Counted from the first letter of the stretch, positions 52,602 to 61,777 are shown. The stretch is DNA of 64,000 nucleotides from Gluconobacter cadivus (GCF_015244745.1 NZ_JABCQI010000004.1:186001-250000), one strand, 5' to 3'. Notes: a model not told the origin generated them from the sequence alone. Numbers and translations: made by a program.

Positions 52602-54029
52602 TCAGACGAAAGGCGGGCGTCCGCCGGGTTTTCCCCCGGGGCCACCCATGCCCTTCATCAGATCCGCCAGACCTCCTGCACCACCCATGCCGCGCATCAG
52701 GCCACCAAGGCCCATCTTGCTGATGCGTTTCATCATGGTGGACATGTCGTTGAACTGTTTGAGCAGACGGTTGATCTCCGGAACCGTGGTTCCCGAGCCT
52801 GCCGCAATGCGCTTTTTGCGGGACGCCTTGATGATCTCCGGCGTCTTGCGCTCCTGCTTCGTCATCGAGGAAATGATGGCTTTGTGACGCTTGAAGATCG
52901 ACGTATCGAGCTCCTTGTCGCCCAGCATATCCTTGATCTTTCCCATCCCCGGCATCATGCCGAGAATGCCGGAAATCGAGCCCATGCGGTTGATCTGGTT
53001 GATCTGGGACACATAGTCATCCAGATCGAACTTGCCCGCGAGCATCTTCTTGGCGACGCGCTCACCTTCCTCGTGATCGAGGGTTTCAGCAGCACGTTCC
53101 ACCAGCCCGGCAACGTCCCCCAGACCGAGAATACGGCCTGCAACACGCTCGGGATGGAATTCTTCAAGCGCTTCGAGGTTCTCGCCCGAACCGGCCAGCT
53201 TGATCGGCGCGCCCGTGATGGCCTTCATGGACAGGGCCGCGCCACCGCGGGCGTCGCCGTCCATCCGGCTCATGACAACGCCGGTAATGCCAACAGCTTC
53301 GTTGAAGGCCTTCGCGGTGTTGACGGCGTCCTGACCGGTCATCGCGTCAACGACCAGCAACGTCTCTGCCGGCTTGGTTAGTGTACGGATTTCCCGCACT
53401 TCATCCATCAGCGCTTCGTCGATGGACAGCCGACCTGCCGTATCGAGAATGACGACGTCATAACCTTCGAGACGACCGGTCTCGAGCGCACGCTTTGCGA
53501 TCTGGACAGGCGACTGCCCGGCAATGATCGGCAGAGCCTGAACGCGACCTGTCTTGGCGTTGACGCGCTCAGCCAGCTGCTGAAGCTGGAGCTGCGCGGC
53601 CGGACGTTGGACGTCAAGGCTGGCCAGAAGGACTTTCTTGTTCTCGCGACCGGACAGGCGCAGGGCAATCTTGCCGGAGGTCGTGGTCTTACCCGAACCC
53701 TGCAGACCCACCATCAGCACTGGAACCGGCGGATTGGCGGACAGGTTCAGCGGAACCGCCCCTGCCCCGCCCAGTGCGTCGATCAGGGCATCGTTGACGA
53801 TCTTGGCGACAGCCTGACCGGGAGAAACGCTTTCCAGCACCTCTTGCCCGACAGACCGCTCGCGAACCTTGTTGACGAAGTCCCGCACCACAGGCAGAGC
53901 AACGTCTGCCTCCAGCATGGCGAGACGCACTTCACGCATGGCCTCGGTGACATCAGCCTCCGAGAGCTTCCCGTTCTTGGAAAGCCCTTCGAGGACACCG
54001 GACATCTTGCCTGAGAGTTGATCGAACAA
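52602..54029 (-). CDS. ffh: Signal recognition particle protein Ffh
   Basis: A 475-residue SRP54 GTPase that delivers nascent membrane proteins to FtsY. The NG domain has GLQGSGKTTTSGK (G1), the DTAGRLSID motif (G3) and the G4 region VVMSRMDGDARGGAALS. The M domain is Met-rich (LGMMPGMGKIKDMLG, MSTMMKRISKMGLGGLMRGMGG) and ends in a Gly/Pro-rich tail PGGKPGGRPPFV. A 40-bp gap leads to rpsP. The 5' side has an AT-poor gap before the Spy-like gene. Confidence 0.97.
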   Translation of the reverse strand: MFDQLSGKMSGVLEGLSKNGKLSEADVTEAMREVRLAMLEADVALPVVRDFVNKVRERSVGQEVLESVSPGQAVAKIVNDALIDALGGAGAVPLNLSANPPVPVLMVGLQGSGKTTTSGKIALRLSGRENKKVLLASLDVQRPAAQLQLQQLAERVNAKTGRVQALPIIAGQSPVQIAKRALETGRLEGYDVVILDTAGRLSIDEALMDEVREIRTLTKPAETLLVVDAMTGQDAVNTAKAFNEAVGITGVVMSRMDGDARGGAALSMKAITGAPIKLAGSGENLEALEEFHPERVAGRILGLGDVAGLVERAAETLDHEEGERVAKKMLAGKFDLDDYVSQINQINRMGSISGILGMMPGMGKIKDMLGDKELDTSIFKRHKAIISSMTKQERKTPEIIKASRKKRIAAGSGTTVPEINRLLKQFNDMSTMMKRISKMGLGGLMRGMGGAGGLADLMKGMGGPGGKPGGRPPFV

Positions 54030-54104
54030 CGGGTCACCTTAAAAGCAAACAGAAACACGCCACTGCGCGAGTCTTCGCGAGGTGGCGTGTCCGGAAACAG
54101 AGTT

Positions 54105-54143
54105 CGTCTATCGCCTTGCCGCCGAGGCGTCAAGCGATAGACG
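54105..54143 (-). promoter_or_regulatory. Long imperfect hairpin between Spy-like gene and ffh
   Basis: CGTCTATCGC (54105-54114) is complementary to GCGATAGACG (54134-54143); inner CTTG/CAAG and CCG/CGG pairings extend it with small bulges. On the minus strand it lies after the Spy-like stop and before ffh and has no T-run. It could be a Rho-assisted terminator, an attenuator of ffh, or a processing site. Confidence 0.45.
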
Positions 54144-54158
54144 CAGAAACCTCGGTTT

Positions 54159-54686
54159 TCAGGGCATGTCGTCCGGTTCGCCTTCTGGCGGATGCCCCAT
54201 CAGAGCCTTCATCTGTTCATGAAGGGCCTTGAGCTTGTCCATGGTCTCTTTGCCCTGCTGGCGCTGAGCAGGCGTCAATAGATCATGAAGCTGCTCCATG
54301 GTTTCGAGATGCAGCGCGGAGACTTTCGCCTTGAGGGCGTTTTCCTGCCCACTCAGATCCGTCAGCGTTGCACGATCCAGATCGCCGACAGCACTGAGGG
54401 CATCGTGGATCTTGTCCTCGATCGCCCGCCCTTCGAGACGAAGCGCGCGCTCATCCTGATGAGCCTTTTCAAAAATGGCCTTGAGCTTTGTTTTCTGAGC
54501 CGCCGTCAGTGTAACGCCGGGAGGAACAGGAGGCATCATATGGCCGGGAGCGCCACGCGGACCTCCCGGAGGCGGCTGAACCCAATCGGACGCATGGTGC
54601 GCCTGCGCCGAAGCCAGAAGAGGAGTTCCCATCAGGCCTAGAGCCGCAATGAGGGGAAGAAAAACAACAGGACGAAGGATCGTCAT
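54159..54686 (-). CDS. Spy/CpxP-like periplasmic chaperone (LTxxQ motifs)
   Basis: A 175-residue exported protein. A signal peptide (TILRPVVFLPLIAALGLMGTPLLASA, cut near residue 28) is followed by a Pro/Gly-rich linker (VQPPPGGPRGAPGHMM). A helical domain follows with LTAAQKTKLKAIFEKAH and LTPAQRQQGKETMDK, the two LTxxQ motifs of the Spy/CpxP fold. Such proteins chaperone unfolded periplasmic proteins or sense envelope stress; the assignment is by motif. The ATG at 54686 has AAGGA at a good distance; the ATG at 54695 is too close to it. The C-terminus is acidic (PPEGEPDDMP). Confidence 0.85.
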   Translation of the reverse strand: MTILRPVVFLPLIAALGLMGTPLLASAQAHHASDWVQPPPGGPRGAPGHMMPPVPPGVTLTAAQKTKLKAIFEKAHQDERALRLEGRAIEDKIHDALSAVGDLDRATLTDLSGQENALKAKVSALHLETMEQLHDLLTPAQRQQGKETMDKLKALHEQMKALMGHPPEGEPDDMP

Positions 54687-54905
54687 GGACGTCATATCCT
54701 TGGAGGTTATGGCAGCCGGAAACGCACAAGGCGCCTTCCATGACGTTCTAGATGGCATGCTTCAATGTTGCTGAGTTCCCCCTCCTCCGTTTCAAAGAGT
54801 AAGGAGAGAGGGTATATGTAACATAGCGACTTGACGGCAAATGCTTCCCGTCGCATGAAGCATCCAGATCCGAACAGAAGTCTTCAGAAATGAAGTCTGC
54901 CGGAT

Positions 54906-54995
<90 letters not shown>

Positions 54996-55448
54996 CTAAG
55001 ATAAATTTCATGATATCCCGTCACATTCGGTCCTGAATCTCGCAGGGGTGCGCGATATTCAAGGACCTAAAGCGGGCTGAGGTTTTCCGGGAACTCCCTA
55101 TCAACGCGATCCTCTATTGATCCGCAAACAACGCCAGGCAGAAGCCCGCAAGCGGCATAACGGATACAGCATAGACTGAGCGCGATTTTCCCTCGGCACC
55201 CCCGCTGGTCTTGGCACATTATATCCCGCAACAATCATCAAAAGGCAGTCGTCTTAATAAGAAGAGGTATCAGTCTGCTATCATAAATCTGGGTAAACTG
55301 CACGATCAGTTCTGCGAGGTTGATGCCATTTCAGTTCATTTTGTAACGCTACTGGCGCTCAGCTTTCTGGCCCTGTCATCTATACCGCCCAGCATTACCT
55401 GATATCGTCGGTATATATGCGCCAACACGCCTCAGCAAAGTCCTGAAC
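54996..55448. other. Intergenic region after tRNA-Ser, no gene found
   Basis: About 450 bp without a credible gene. Only short frames exist, including a 63-codon one at 55211-55402 with no recognisable domain and no Shine-Dalgarno. GC content is visibly lower than in the neighbouring dcw region and stops appear in every frame. It may contain a degraded remnant, but no match to an insertion sequence can be claimed from inspection. Confidence 0.6.
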
Positions 55449-56000
55449 ATGAATTCACGCGTCCAGAAGCAAACTTTTCAGATCCGTGACGCACGCCTGA
55501 CGGACATAGAGCAACTGCCCGCCATTGAACTTTCTGCAGCACAATCTTTCAGGTCTGTGCCGGGACTGGCCTGGATTGCGACCTCAGAGACGATGCCAGA
55601 GGAGGCGCACCGAAGCTCTATACAGACAAAGACATGCTGGGTAGCTGTGGATACAGCAGATACGCCTGTCGGTTTTCTGACAGCTTCTGTGAAGCATAAG
55701 GACGTCCATATTCTTGAAATGTCAGTCGCGTCGTCCTGGCAGAAATGCGGGATCGGGAAAGCATTACTACAACATCTTAAACACTGGGCTCTACGCAAAG
55801 AGCTGGCAGATATAACTTTAACTACTTTTCAGGAAATTCCATGGAATGCACCATTTTACTCCAAAATGGGTTTCGTGATCCTTACGCATGACGAGTTGAA
55901 TCAGCGCCTGATATCCATCCTCGACAGGGAGCAGGCACATGGATTTCCAGAGGGTTCCCGGTGTGCAATGCGGTTCGATCTAAGGCGCATCACAGACTAA
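55449..56000 (+). CDS. GNAT-family N-acetyltransferase
   Basis: A 183-residue protein. The coenzyme A loop is QKCGIGKALLQHL (about residues 98-110), preceded by the beta4 strand HILEMSVASSW and followed by WNAPFYSKMGF, the standard GNAT motif A and B. The N-terminal IRDARLTDIEQLPAIE is the usual beta1-alpha1. Substrate unknown; similar proteins acetylate amino groups of small molecules or proteins. It stands alone in AT-richer DNA; the start has no clear purine run. It lies 453 bp after the tRNA-Ser. Confidence 0.8.
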   Translation: MNSRVQKQTFQIRDARLTDIEQLPAIELSAAQSFRSVPGLAWIATSETMPEEAHRSSIQTKTCWVAVDTADTPVGFLTASVKHKDVHILEMSVASSWQKCGIGKALLQHLKHWALRKELADITLTTFQEIPWNAPFYSKMGFVILTHDELNQRLISILDREQAHGFPEGSRCAMRFDLRRITD

Positions 56001-56104
56001 AAGGGCATTTATTTTGTATCTATAAATCAATAATACCCTTAACGCACAAACATACAATTACTTTAAAAAATTAGGATTTTATTTTAATTGTTATAATTTT
56101 ACGA

Positions 56105-56932
56105 TCACTTCTCTTTTTTCAGTTTCTCTCTGTCCAGTATGATCTCTTTACGATCCACGCCCCATGCATAACCAGACAGAGAACCGTCACGGCGAATCAC
56201 ACGGTGACATGGAATTGCGACAGCCAACTTGTTAGCTGCACAGGCTTTTGCCACTGCCCGTGTGGCGCGTGGCAGACCAATATATTCCGCAACAGCAGTG
56301 TAAGACCGCGTTTGCCCAAAAGGAATATCGCGAAGGGCCTGCCATACTCTGCGCTGAAATGCTGTGCCTCTGATATCCAGCGGCAAGTGAAGTCCGATTT
56401 TAGGTACTTCAATAAATCCTACGACTTCAGCCACAACCGCTTCATAATCCGCTTCGGCACCGAGCAGGCGCGCTTTTGGGAACATATCCTGAAGTTGGCG
56501 AAGGAGCACTTCAGGATCATCACCAAGCAAAATAGCGGCTACCCCCGCAGCACTTGAAGCCACGAGAAGATCACCAAGCGTTGTCTTTGCAATCGCGAAT
56601 TTAATATCTTCGTCGGCCCCTCCTTTGCGGTAGCGTGATGGTGTCATACCAAGCATTGCACGAGACGTTTCGTAGAACCGACCACTGGAGCTAAAGCCGG
56701 AATCGTAAATCGCATTGGTGATGGTTGCCTCACGCGCCAATGCCGCGCGAACGCGCTTTGCACGATGTGCGGCAGCATAGTCCTTGGGTGTAAGCCCGGT
56801 ATGGGCCTTAAAAGTACGATGAAAATAGCCGCTGCTCAGGCCAACCGCCTGCGCAAGATCTGTCAGCGAAAGGCTTTCTTCGCTTTCCTCGATAAGACGA
56901 CAGGCCATTGTCACGGCTGCGGCGCTCTTCAT
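56105..56932 (-). CDS. Ada-like AraC/methylguanine methyltransferase lacking zinc domain
   Basis: A 275-residue two-domain protein. Residues 1-103 form an AraC-type HTH domain (VTMACRLIEESEESLSLTDLAQAVGLSSGYFHRTFKAHTG-like, cf. E. coli Ada) and residues ~115-275 an O6-alkylguanine DNA alkyltransferase with active site IPCHRV (Cys242). E. coli Ada is about 354 residues because an N-terminal zinc domain, whose Cys senses methylphosphotriesters, precedes the HTH. That domain is absent, so this protein repairs O6-methylguanine but probably cannot be switched on by the usual phosphotriester route. Its ATG shares a base with the stop of the upstream flavin reductase (TGATG), so translation is coupled. 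Confidence 0.88.
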   Translation of the reverse strand: MKSAAAVTMACRLIEESEESLSLTDLAQAVGLSSGYFHRTFKAHTGLTPKDYAAAHRAKRVRAALAREATITNAIYDSGFSSSGRFYETSRAMLGMTPSRYRKGGADEDIKFAIAKTTLGDLLVASSAAGVAAILLGDDPEVLLRQLQDMFPKARLLGAEADYEAVVAEVVGFIEVPKIGLHLPLDIRGTAFQRRVWQALRDIPFGQTRSYTAVAEYIGLPRATRAVAKACAANKLAVAIPCHRVIRRDGSLSGYAWGVDRKEIILDREKLKKEK

Positions 56933-57621
56933 CAGAGCCAGTTCTTTTCTGTACGCGCCCGATCCACATCAGGCATCCGATAAATTGTTTCATCAATTTC
57001 GGCGAGACGGGATGGCACGATCTGAGCATCAGAAACTCCGTACAGTTTTTGGAAGTTCATGATGAGAGGATGCCATTTATCCGGGTCAATTCTATTCTCG
57101 TATCCTTCCATAAGGATGCCCGGATGCGCATGGACACGCGTTATACGCACTTCGAAAGCCGAGATGAGGCCTGCAACCTGGGGATCATCGTCCATGATAC
57201 CGTGCTGCGCGACCAGAACGGCTTCCAGTTGAATTGGACATTCCAGAACACGAGGCGCGTTGACCGTTTGAGACGCGACGGGTGTAAGACCCGCAACTTC
57301 AAATTTGGACGGCTCGTAAGTATAGCCCAGTTTTTGTTTGAATTCAGGAATGCTTTTGCTTCCAGTAAGGCGAGCAAGCCTGTTCACTGCATCAGCCTGC
57401 GCCGGAGATGGCAGGTTGAGAACGCATTGTCCTGTGCGCAACATATTCTGTGGGGTTTTTGACGCCGTCTGAAGTCCTAGCATGGCTCTCCAGCCCAGCC
57501 ACCACGCGGCTGACATCGGCGCAAGATTAGAGCTTCCGTCTTCATTAACCGTATTGATCAGGACAACTGGAGTCCCCAGATAAAGAATGGACGGCTCAAT
57601 CGTGAGATGCGGATCGTTCAT
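56932..57621 (-). CDS. Flavin reductase family protein (FMN-binding split barrel)
   Basis: A 229-residue protein of the flavin-reductase-like/FMN-binding split-barrel family. The N-terminal PVVLINTVNEDGSSNLAPMSAAWWLGW and the segment ASKTPQNMLRTGQCVLNLPSPAQADAVNRLARLTG are typical. Such enzymes reduce free FMN or act as flavin-dependent oxidoreductases; the substrate is unclear. It is transcribed before, and translationally coupled to, the Ada-like protein, which is an unusual partnership. The 224 bp to the next gene on the same strand hold no gene and no recognised terminator. Confidence 0.8.
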   Translation of the reverse strand: MNDPHLTIEPSILYLGTPVVLINTVNEDGSSNLAPMSAAWWLGWRAMLGLQTASKTPQNMLRTGQCVLNLPSPAQADAVNRLARLTGSKSIPEFKQKLGYTYEPSKFEVAGLTPVASQTVNAPRVLECPIQLEAVLVAQHGIMDDDPQVAGLISAFEVRITRVHAHPGILMEGYENRIDPDKWHPLIMNFQKLYGVSDAQIVPSRLAEIDETIYRMPDVDRARTEKNWL

Positions 57622-57845
57622 CGAAAAATTCCTGGCGATAAAGACGGATTCTTATGTCGCCTTCGGTGCCCTCACGAACTCCGTTTCTTGCCCTTAATGC
57701 CTTTTTTATTCGCCATGAAAATCGATAAAACTGCGATGCTGCGCCTCACGGGCGGCCACCCAATCTCTCGGCAAACGTCCGCTTTCAGAGACAAACGAAA
57801 GGTCTGGTTTAGAGATAGACTATATCAGCCCTGCCTTCCCCTTCC

Positions 57846-58997
57846 TCATGCATTCTTGCGGAAGAGGTATTTCCTGGAGCGCAGCAGGATCTGCCACAGA
57901 ACACGGCGCCCCCAGAGCGAAAAGCGGTTTGACGGGACGAACAACTGGGAACGCAGAGCGATGAATCTCTGATGCTTGCGGACAAATGGGCGCATCCGGG
58001 CCTCGAACGTTTTCAGCGCACCATCAATGTCCTGCGGACAAGCCGCGAAAGCTTCGCCGAGGACCTGTCCACCGAGCATCCCGGCTGAAGCCCCCATGCC
58101 TGAATACAGTGTCAGACACCAGGCTGAATCCCCCAGAAGCAGGACACGACCTTTCGACCAACGAGGCATTTTGACCATCTGAACGGAATCAAAAAGGAAG
58201 TCGTCTGTTGTTGCCAGATCCTCAAGAGCTTTGGAAATAATCCCGCCCACATCCAGATCGGCAAATATCTGGCGCAGCGTGGGAAGAGGATCTTTTCTCG
58301 AGGCTCTTTCCGGATTTCTGGTTCGGTATGAGAAAAGTGCGGTTGAGGGACGTCCTTCCAGAGGAAAGACGGTCAAAGTGCGCTTTACATCCGCGACCAT
58401 AAGGCCATCGCCAGCTTTGAAGCCCTCGACGGGCCGCGCCAGGGGAAAAGCACACAGCATCGTGCCAATTGAATGGAAGAACGCTTTATCCGGACCAAAG
58501 ACCAGTCTGCGCACCGTTGAACGGACGCCATCAGCCCCTATCACAAGATCATAGGTTTCCGTCGTTTCCTCACCGCCTTCGGTGCGGAGTGTGACCTGAG
58601 CCTGCATGGCGCCATTCGCGATCGCCACGGGGACAGTGCCGAACCGGACGTCCACCTTTCCTTCAATTCCGGACCAGAGAGCTTCTTCGATATCCCCTCG
58701 CAGCACGGCAATCGGCGCATTTGTCTCTTGCGTCAGATCGGCAATGCGTCTGCGGGTGCCATCCTTGCGCACATCCCAGAAACGAATGTTTTCCGGAGTT
58801 CTTTTTTCCATGACATCCAGCACACCCAAAGCCGAGGCGGCATTTTTTCCCTCATCGCGCAGACCGATGAAATACCCACCTTTCCGCCGCTCGGGAGCAC
58901 GTTCGACAATCACAGGCGTCCAGCCCTGACGCTGCAATGCGATGGCAGCGGACATGCCGCCAATGCCGAGGCCTACGATCAGTGCGCGCTGTGTCAT
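57846..58997 (-). CDS. FAD-dependent monooxygenase
   Basis: A 383-residue class A flavoprotein monooxygenase. The FAD dinucleotide loop GLGIGGMSAAIALQ is at about residues 8-21, VIGADGVRSTVRRLV is the DG motif and the GD motif is VLLLGDSAWCLTLYSGMG. The ATG at 58997 (MTQRALIVGLG) is chosen because the Rossmann strand begins directly there. The pattern is closest to TetX/PHBH-like hydroxylases of small aromatic or antibiotic-like compounds; no substrate can be named. It is divergent from the TetR gene across 99 bp containing a palindrome. Confidence 0.9.
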   Translation of the reverse strand: MTQRALIVGLGIGGMSAAIALQRQGWTPVIVERAPERRKGGYFIGLRDEGKNAASALGVLDVMEKRTPENIRFWDVRKDGTRRRIADLTQETNAPIAVLRGDIEEALWSGIEGKVDVRFGTVPVAIANGAMQAQVTLRTEGGEETTETYDLVIGADGVRSTVRRLVFGPDKAFFHSIGTMLCAFPLARPVEGFKAGDGLMVADVKRTLTVFPLEGRPSTALFSYRTRNPERASRKDPLPTLRQIFADLDVGGIISKALEDLATTDDFLFDSVQMVKMPRWSKGRVLLLGDSAWCLTLYSGMGASAGMLGGQVLGEAFAACPQDIDGALKTFEARMRPFVRKHQRFIALRSQLFVPSNRFSLWGRRVLWQILLRSRKYLFRKNA

Positions 58998-59062
58998 ATA
59001 ACGTCTCCCAGTGGAGTGATTTCTCCATCTGAACATTGCATAGATTGAAGCAGCCATCAATT

Positions 59063-59075
59063 TGAACGATGTTCA
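59063..59075 (+). promoter_or_regulatory. Candidate TetR operator (TGAAC-GAT-GTTCA)
   Basis: A perfect 5-3-5 inverted repeat in the monooxygenase-tetR intergenic region, 21 bp upstream of the TetR start. A related TGAACATTG sits at 59030-59038, giving a possible second half-site. Position in a divergent TetR promoter region is the argument; binding is not shown. Confidence 0.55.
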
Positions 59076-59096
59076 CATTAACACACAGGAGGTGAT

Positions 59097-59732
59097 ATGA
59101 GCGTGACAGCACGGGAAAGCTATCACCACGGCGATCTGAAAACGGCACTTATTGTGGCGTCAGAAGCCATCATCAGAGCAGAAGGCGTTGAAGGGTTTAC
59201 CCTGAGAAAAGCTGCGAAGTCTGCTGGCGTCTCTCCCGGAGCCCCCTCGCATCATTTCAATGGCACGAAGGGGCTTCTGACAGCTGTTGCCATCCGGATT
59301 TTCAAGCAGCTCGGAGCGGAACTGGATGCTCTCCCGTCATCCGGAATGCCGGCTCAAGATCTTCGGACGCAGGCTCTGGGCTACGTGACATTCGCCGCAC
59401 GTAATCCCGGATTATTCCGGCTTATTTGCCGCGTGGATCTGATTGATTTCAAAGACGCTGATTTGATGCAGGCTTCTTTTGAAGCGCTGACACACTATGC
59501 CCATGCAGCAGCAGCCTATTTCGGGCACGAACCAACCAATCTGCATCACCGTGTCTTTCGCCCCCATATGGCCAGTGCAATGGCAACGGCTCATGGACTG
59601 GCGCATATGGTGATAGAAGGCCGCCCTGCACTCTTGTTCGATACGCCAGATCCGATCGGCACTTTTATCGAGACGGCGCTTCCCTCCATTCTGCTGGCGA
59701 CGTGGCCAGACCCAACCAGCATTGATCCGTAA
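59097..59732 (+). CDS. TetR/AcrR-family transcriptional regulator
   Basis: A 211-residue regulator. The N-terminal HTH has HHGDLKTALIVASEAIIRAEGVEGFTLRKAAKSAGVSPGAPSHHFNGTKGLL, the TetR signature; the rest is an all-helical ligand domain (TetR_C with ARNPGLFRLICRVD). AGGAGG (59087-59092) lies 4 bases upstream of the ATG. It is divergent from the FAD monooxygenase and most likely represses it and itself; the shared region holds the palindrome at 59063-59075. Confidence 0.9.
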   Translation: MSVTARESYHHGDLKTALIVASEAIIRAEGVEGFTLRKAAKSAGVSPGAPSHHFNGTKGLLTAVAIRIFKQLGAELDALPSSGMPAQDLRTQALGYVTFAARNPGLFRLICRVDLIDFKDADLMQASFEALTHYAHAAAAYFGHEPTNLHHRVFRPHMASAMATAHGLAHMVIEGRPALLFDTPDPIGTFIETALPSILLATWPDPTSIDP

Positions 59733-59798
59733 CGATCACTCAAGCGCGCAAAAACAGACCGTCATCATTCAGGCGAAGCGTGGATCTGATGTGAAAAA

Positions 59799-60428
59799 TC
59801 AATTGGGGCGGGTTTTCAGAAGAAGAGCTGCGAACCCAACGAAAATCACTCCTGTGACACGATTGAAGATGCGTTTGATGGAGGGACGCGTCAGATAATG
59901 GGATAACGAACGCCCCCCTGCGGCATAAATGACGTACCAAAAACATTCGACAGCCGAGAAGCTCGCAACAAGGATTGCAAACTGAGGGGCCTGTGCGGCA
60001 ACGGGATTAACAAATTGCGGGAGAAAAGCTGCTGCGAACAGAAGAAGCTTGGGATTACTGATACCGATGATAAAGCCGCCCCGAAACAGAATGGCCGGAG
60101 AGAGACACACAGGGAGCTTGTCCTCATCGACATCGAGAGGGGCAACATCGCTGCGCCACGCTTTGATGCCGAGATAAAGCAGATAGGCGACACCGACATA
60201 TCTCAGAATTTCGAATGCGCCCGGAAGCGCCATAAGCAGCGTGGTTAATCCTACGGATGACGCTGTCAAAACGGTCACGAGTGCCGTGAGGCAGCCCGCC
60301 ATGGCAGCAATGCTTCGCCTCATACCAAGGTCAACACTGCGCGACAGAATGTGCAGCATATTGGGGCCCGGCGTGCCTGAGAGCAGAAAAACAGCGGCCA
60401 GAAAGAGCCACCAAGTGTGTAGTGTCAT
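59799..60428 (-). CDS. LysE/RhtB-family amino-acid exporter
   Basis: A 209-residue membrane protein with about six hydrophobic segments. The start FLAAVFLLSGTPGPNMLHILSRSV and the GGFIIGISNPKLLLFAAAFLPQFV region are LysE/RhtB signatures (amino acid efflux). AAGGAG precedes the ATG at 60428. The flanking gene on the same strand is a MetC-like lyase 149 bp upstream, so an amino-acid theme is plausible but the exported substrate is unknown. Confidence 0.9.
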   Translation of the reverse strand: MTLHTWWLFLAAVFLLSGTPGPNMLHILSRSVDLGMRRSIAAMAGCLTALVTVLTASSVGLTTLLMALPGAFEILRYVGVAYLLYLGIKAWRSDVAPLDVDEDKLPVCLSPAILFRGGFIIGISNPKLLLFAAAFLPQFVNPVAAQAPQFAILVASFSAVECFWYVIYAAGGRSLSHYLTRPSIKRIFNRVTGVIFVGFAALLLKTRPN

Positions 60429-60577
60429 AATGCCGTTTCTCCTTAACCCAAGCGTGCCATCCGGGAATGATATGTCTTACACATCCTTCTCATCCTGATG
60501 GGTTATAAAAAATCATTGAGTGCAGGCATCACGCGAATCAATTCCGCATGCTGTCTGCGCCAGACATTTCGGTCGGG

Positions 60578-61777
60578 TCAGGCATGACCTGTCTGTCGTA
60601 GGTTTTTCTGCGTTGCGATCGCTCTCAGGCGGCTGAAACCCCCTTCAAGATCAGCCATCAGGTCATCGACGTCTTCCAAACCGATATGCAACCGTATGAG
60701 ATGCCCGGTTTCCGTCCATTGTGTGGCAGTGCGCATGGAACGGGGATCCACGGGCAGCGCCAGACTTTCAAAGCCGCCCCAGCTATAGCCGATCGTAAAC
60801 AGCTTCAGCCCGTCGATCATAGCTGCCACGACGTCGGATGACGGACTACGGGTCACGAATGACAGCAAACCGCTGGCCCCTCGGAAATCCCGCTGCCACA
60901 GAGCATGATCCGGATGAGACGGGAGCGCGGGATAAAATACACGCGAGACTTCAGGCCGCTGTTCCAGCCAGTGGGCAATGGTCAACGCACTTTCCTGATG
61001 CCGTTGCAGACGGACATCGAGGGTACGAAGCCCGCGCAGAACAAGCGTCACATCGTCCGGCCCGACGTACTGGCCAAGCTGGAAATGCATGTCTCTGACC
61101 TGCTCCCACGCACGGGGGCCACAGGCGATCGTGCCCAGCATCACGTCGGAATGACCACCGATATATTTCGTTGCCGCCATGATGGACAGATCAACACCCA
61201 GTTCCAGTGGCTTCAGGAACAGAGGCGTTTCCCAGCTATTATCCATCAGAACGCAGATATCACGCTCATGGGCTATGGCGGCGATAACGGGAACGTCCTG
61301 AATTTCGAACGTCCCGGAACCAGGAGATTCGAGGAAGACGGCACGGGTATTGGGTTGGAGCAGTTCGGCAATGCCAGCCCCAACGCGGGGATCGTAATAG
61401 GTGGTCTGGATATCCATCCGTCGTGCCGCGGTATCGCAGAAATGTCGGACCGGGCCGTAAACGCTGTCGGGAACCAGCAGATGATCGCCCGCACCACATA
61501 CCGCCAAGATCGCTGTGGTGCAGGCCGTCAGACCGGACGGGCAGAGCACCGTGCCGATAGCTCCTTCCAGCGCATTGATGGCCTCACACAGTGCGGTTGA
61601 GGTTGGGTTACCCCATCGACCGTAACGATAGGGCTGCGTCCTCCCAGCCAGAGCAGCGACGTTGGGGAACGCGACGGTCGAACCGCGATAGATGGCAGGG
61701 TTGATGAACCCATGGTGCTCAGCCGGATTGACAGCCGCGTGGGTCAGGAGTGTGCGATCATTCATTTTCTTAGGCAT
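60578..61777 (-). CDS. metC: Cystathionine beta-lyase-like PLP enzyme (MetC family)
   Basis: A 399-residue Cys/Met-metabolism PLP enzyme. The Schiff-base lysine is in MAATKYIGGHSDVMLG, with YRYGRWGNPTSTALCEAINALEG, PSGLTACTTAIL and ESPGSGTFEIQD (with the conserved Asp/Ser). It probably cleaves cystathionine or a related sulfur amino acid, feeding methionine synthesis or a cysteine desulfhydrase-type reaction. GGAGG sits 5 nt before the ATG at 61777. It is divergent from an Lrp-type regulator; the 101-bp gap includes an AGGAAATTCCT palindrome at 61802-61812. Confidence 0.9.
   Translation of the reverse strand: MPKKMNDRTLLTHAAVNPAEHHGFINPAIYRGSTVAFPNVAALAGRTQPYRYGRWGNPTSTALCEAINALEGAIGTVLCPSGLTACTTAILAVCGAGDHLLVPDSVYGPVRHFCDTAARRMDIQTTYYDPRVGAGIAELLQPNTRAVFLESPGSGTFEIQDVPVIAAIAHERDICVLMDNSWETPLFLKPLELGVDLSIMAATKYIGGHSDVMLGTIACGPRAWEQVRDMHFQLGQYVGPDDVTLVLRGLRTLDVRLQRHQESALTIAHWLEQRPEVSRVFYPALPSHPDHALWQRDFRGASGLLSFVTRSPSSDVVAAMIDGLKLFTIGYSWGGFESLALPVDPRSMRTATQWTETGHLIRLHIGLEDVDDLMADLEGGFSRLRAIATQKNLRQTGHA

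Noticed and set aside
55211-55402. 63-codon frame in the gap after tRNA-Ser
   Set aside because: No Shine-Dalgarno, no motif and unremarkable composition; a remnant of a mobile element was considered but no transposase feature could be pointed to.
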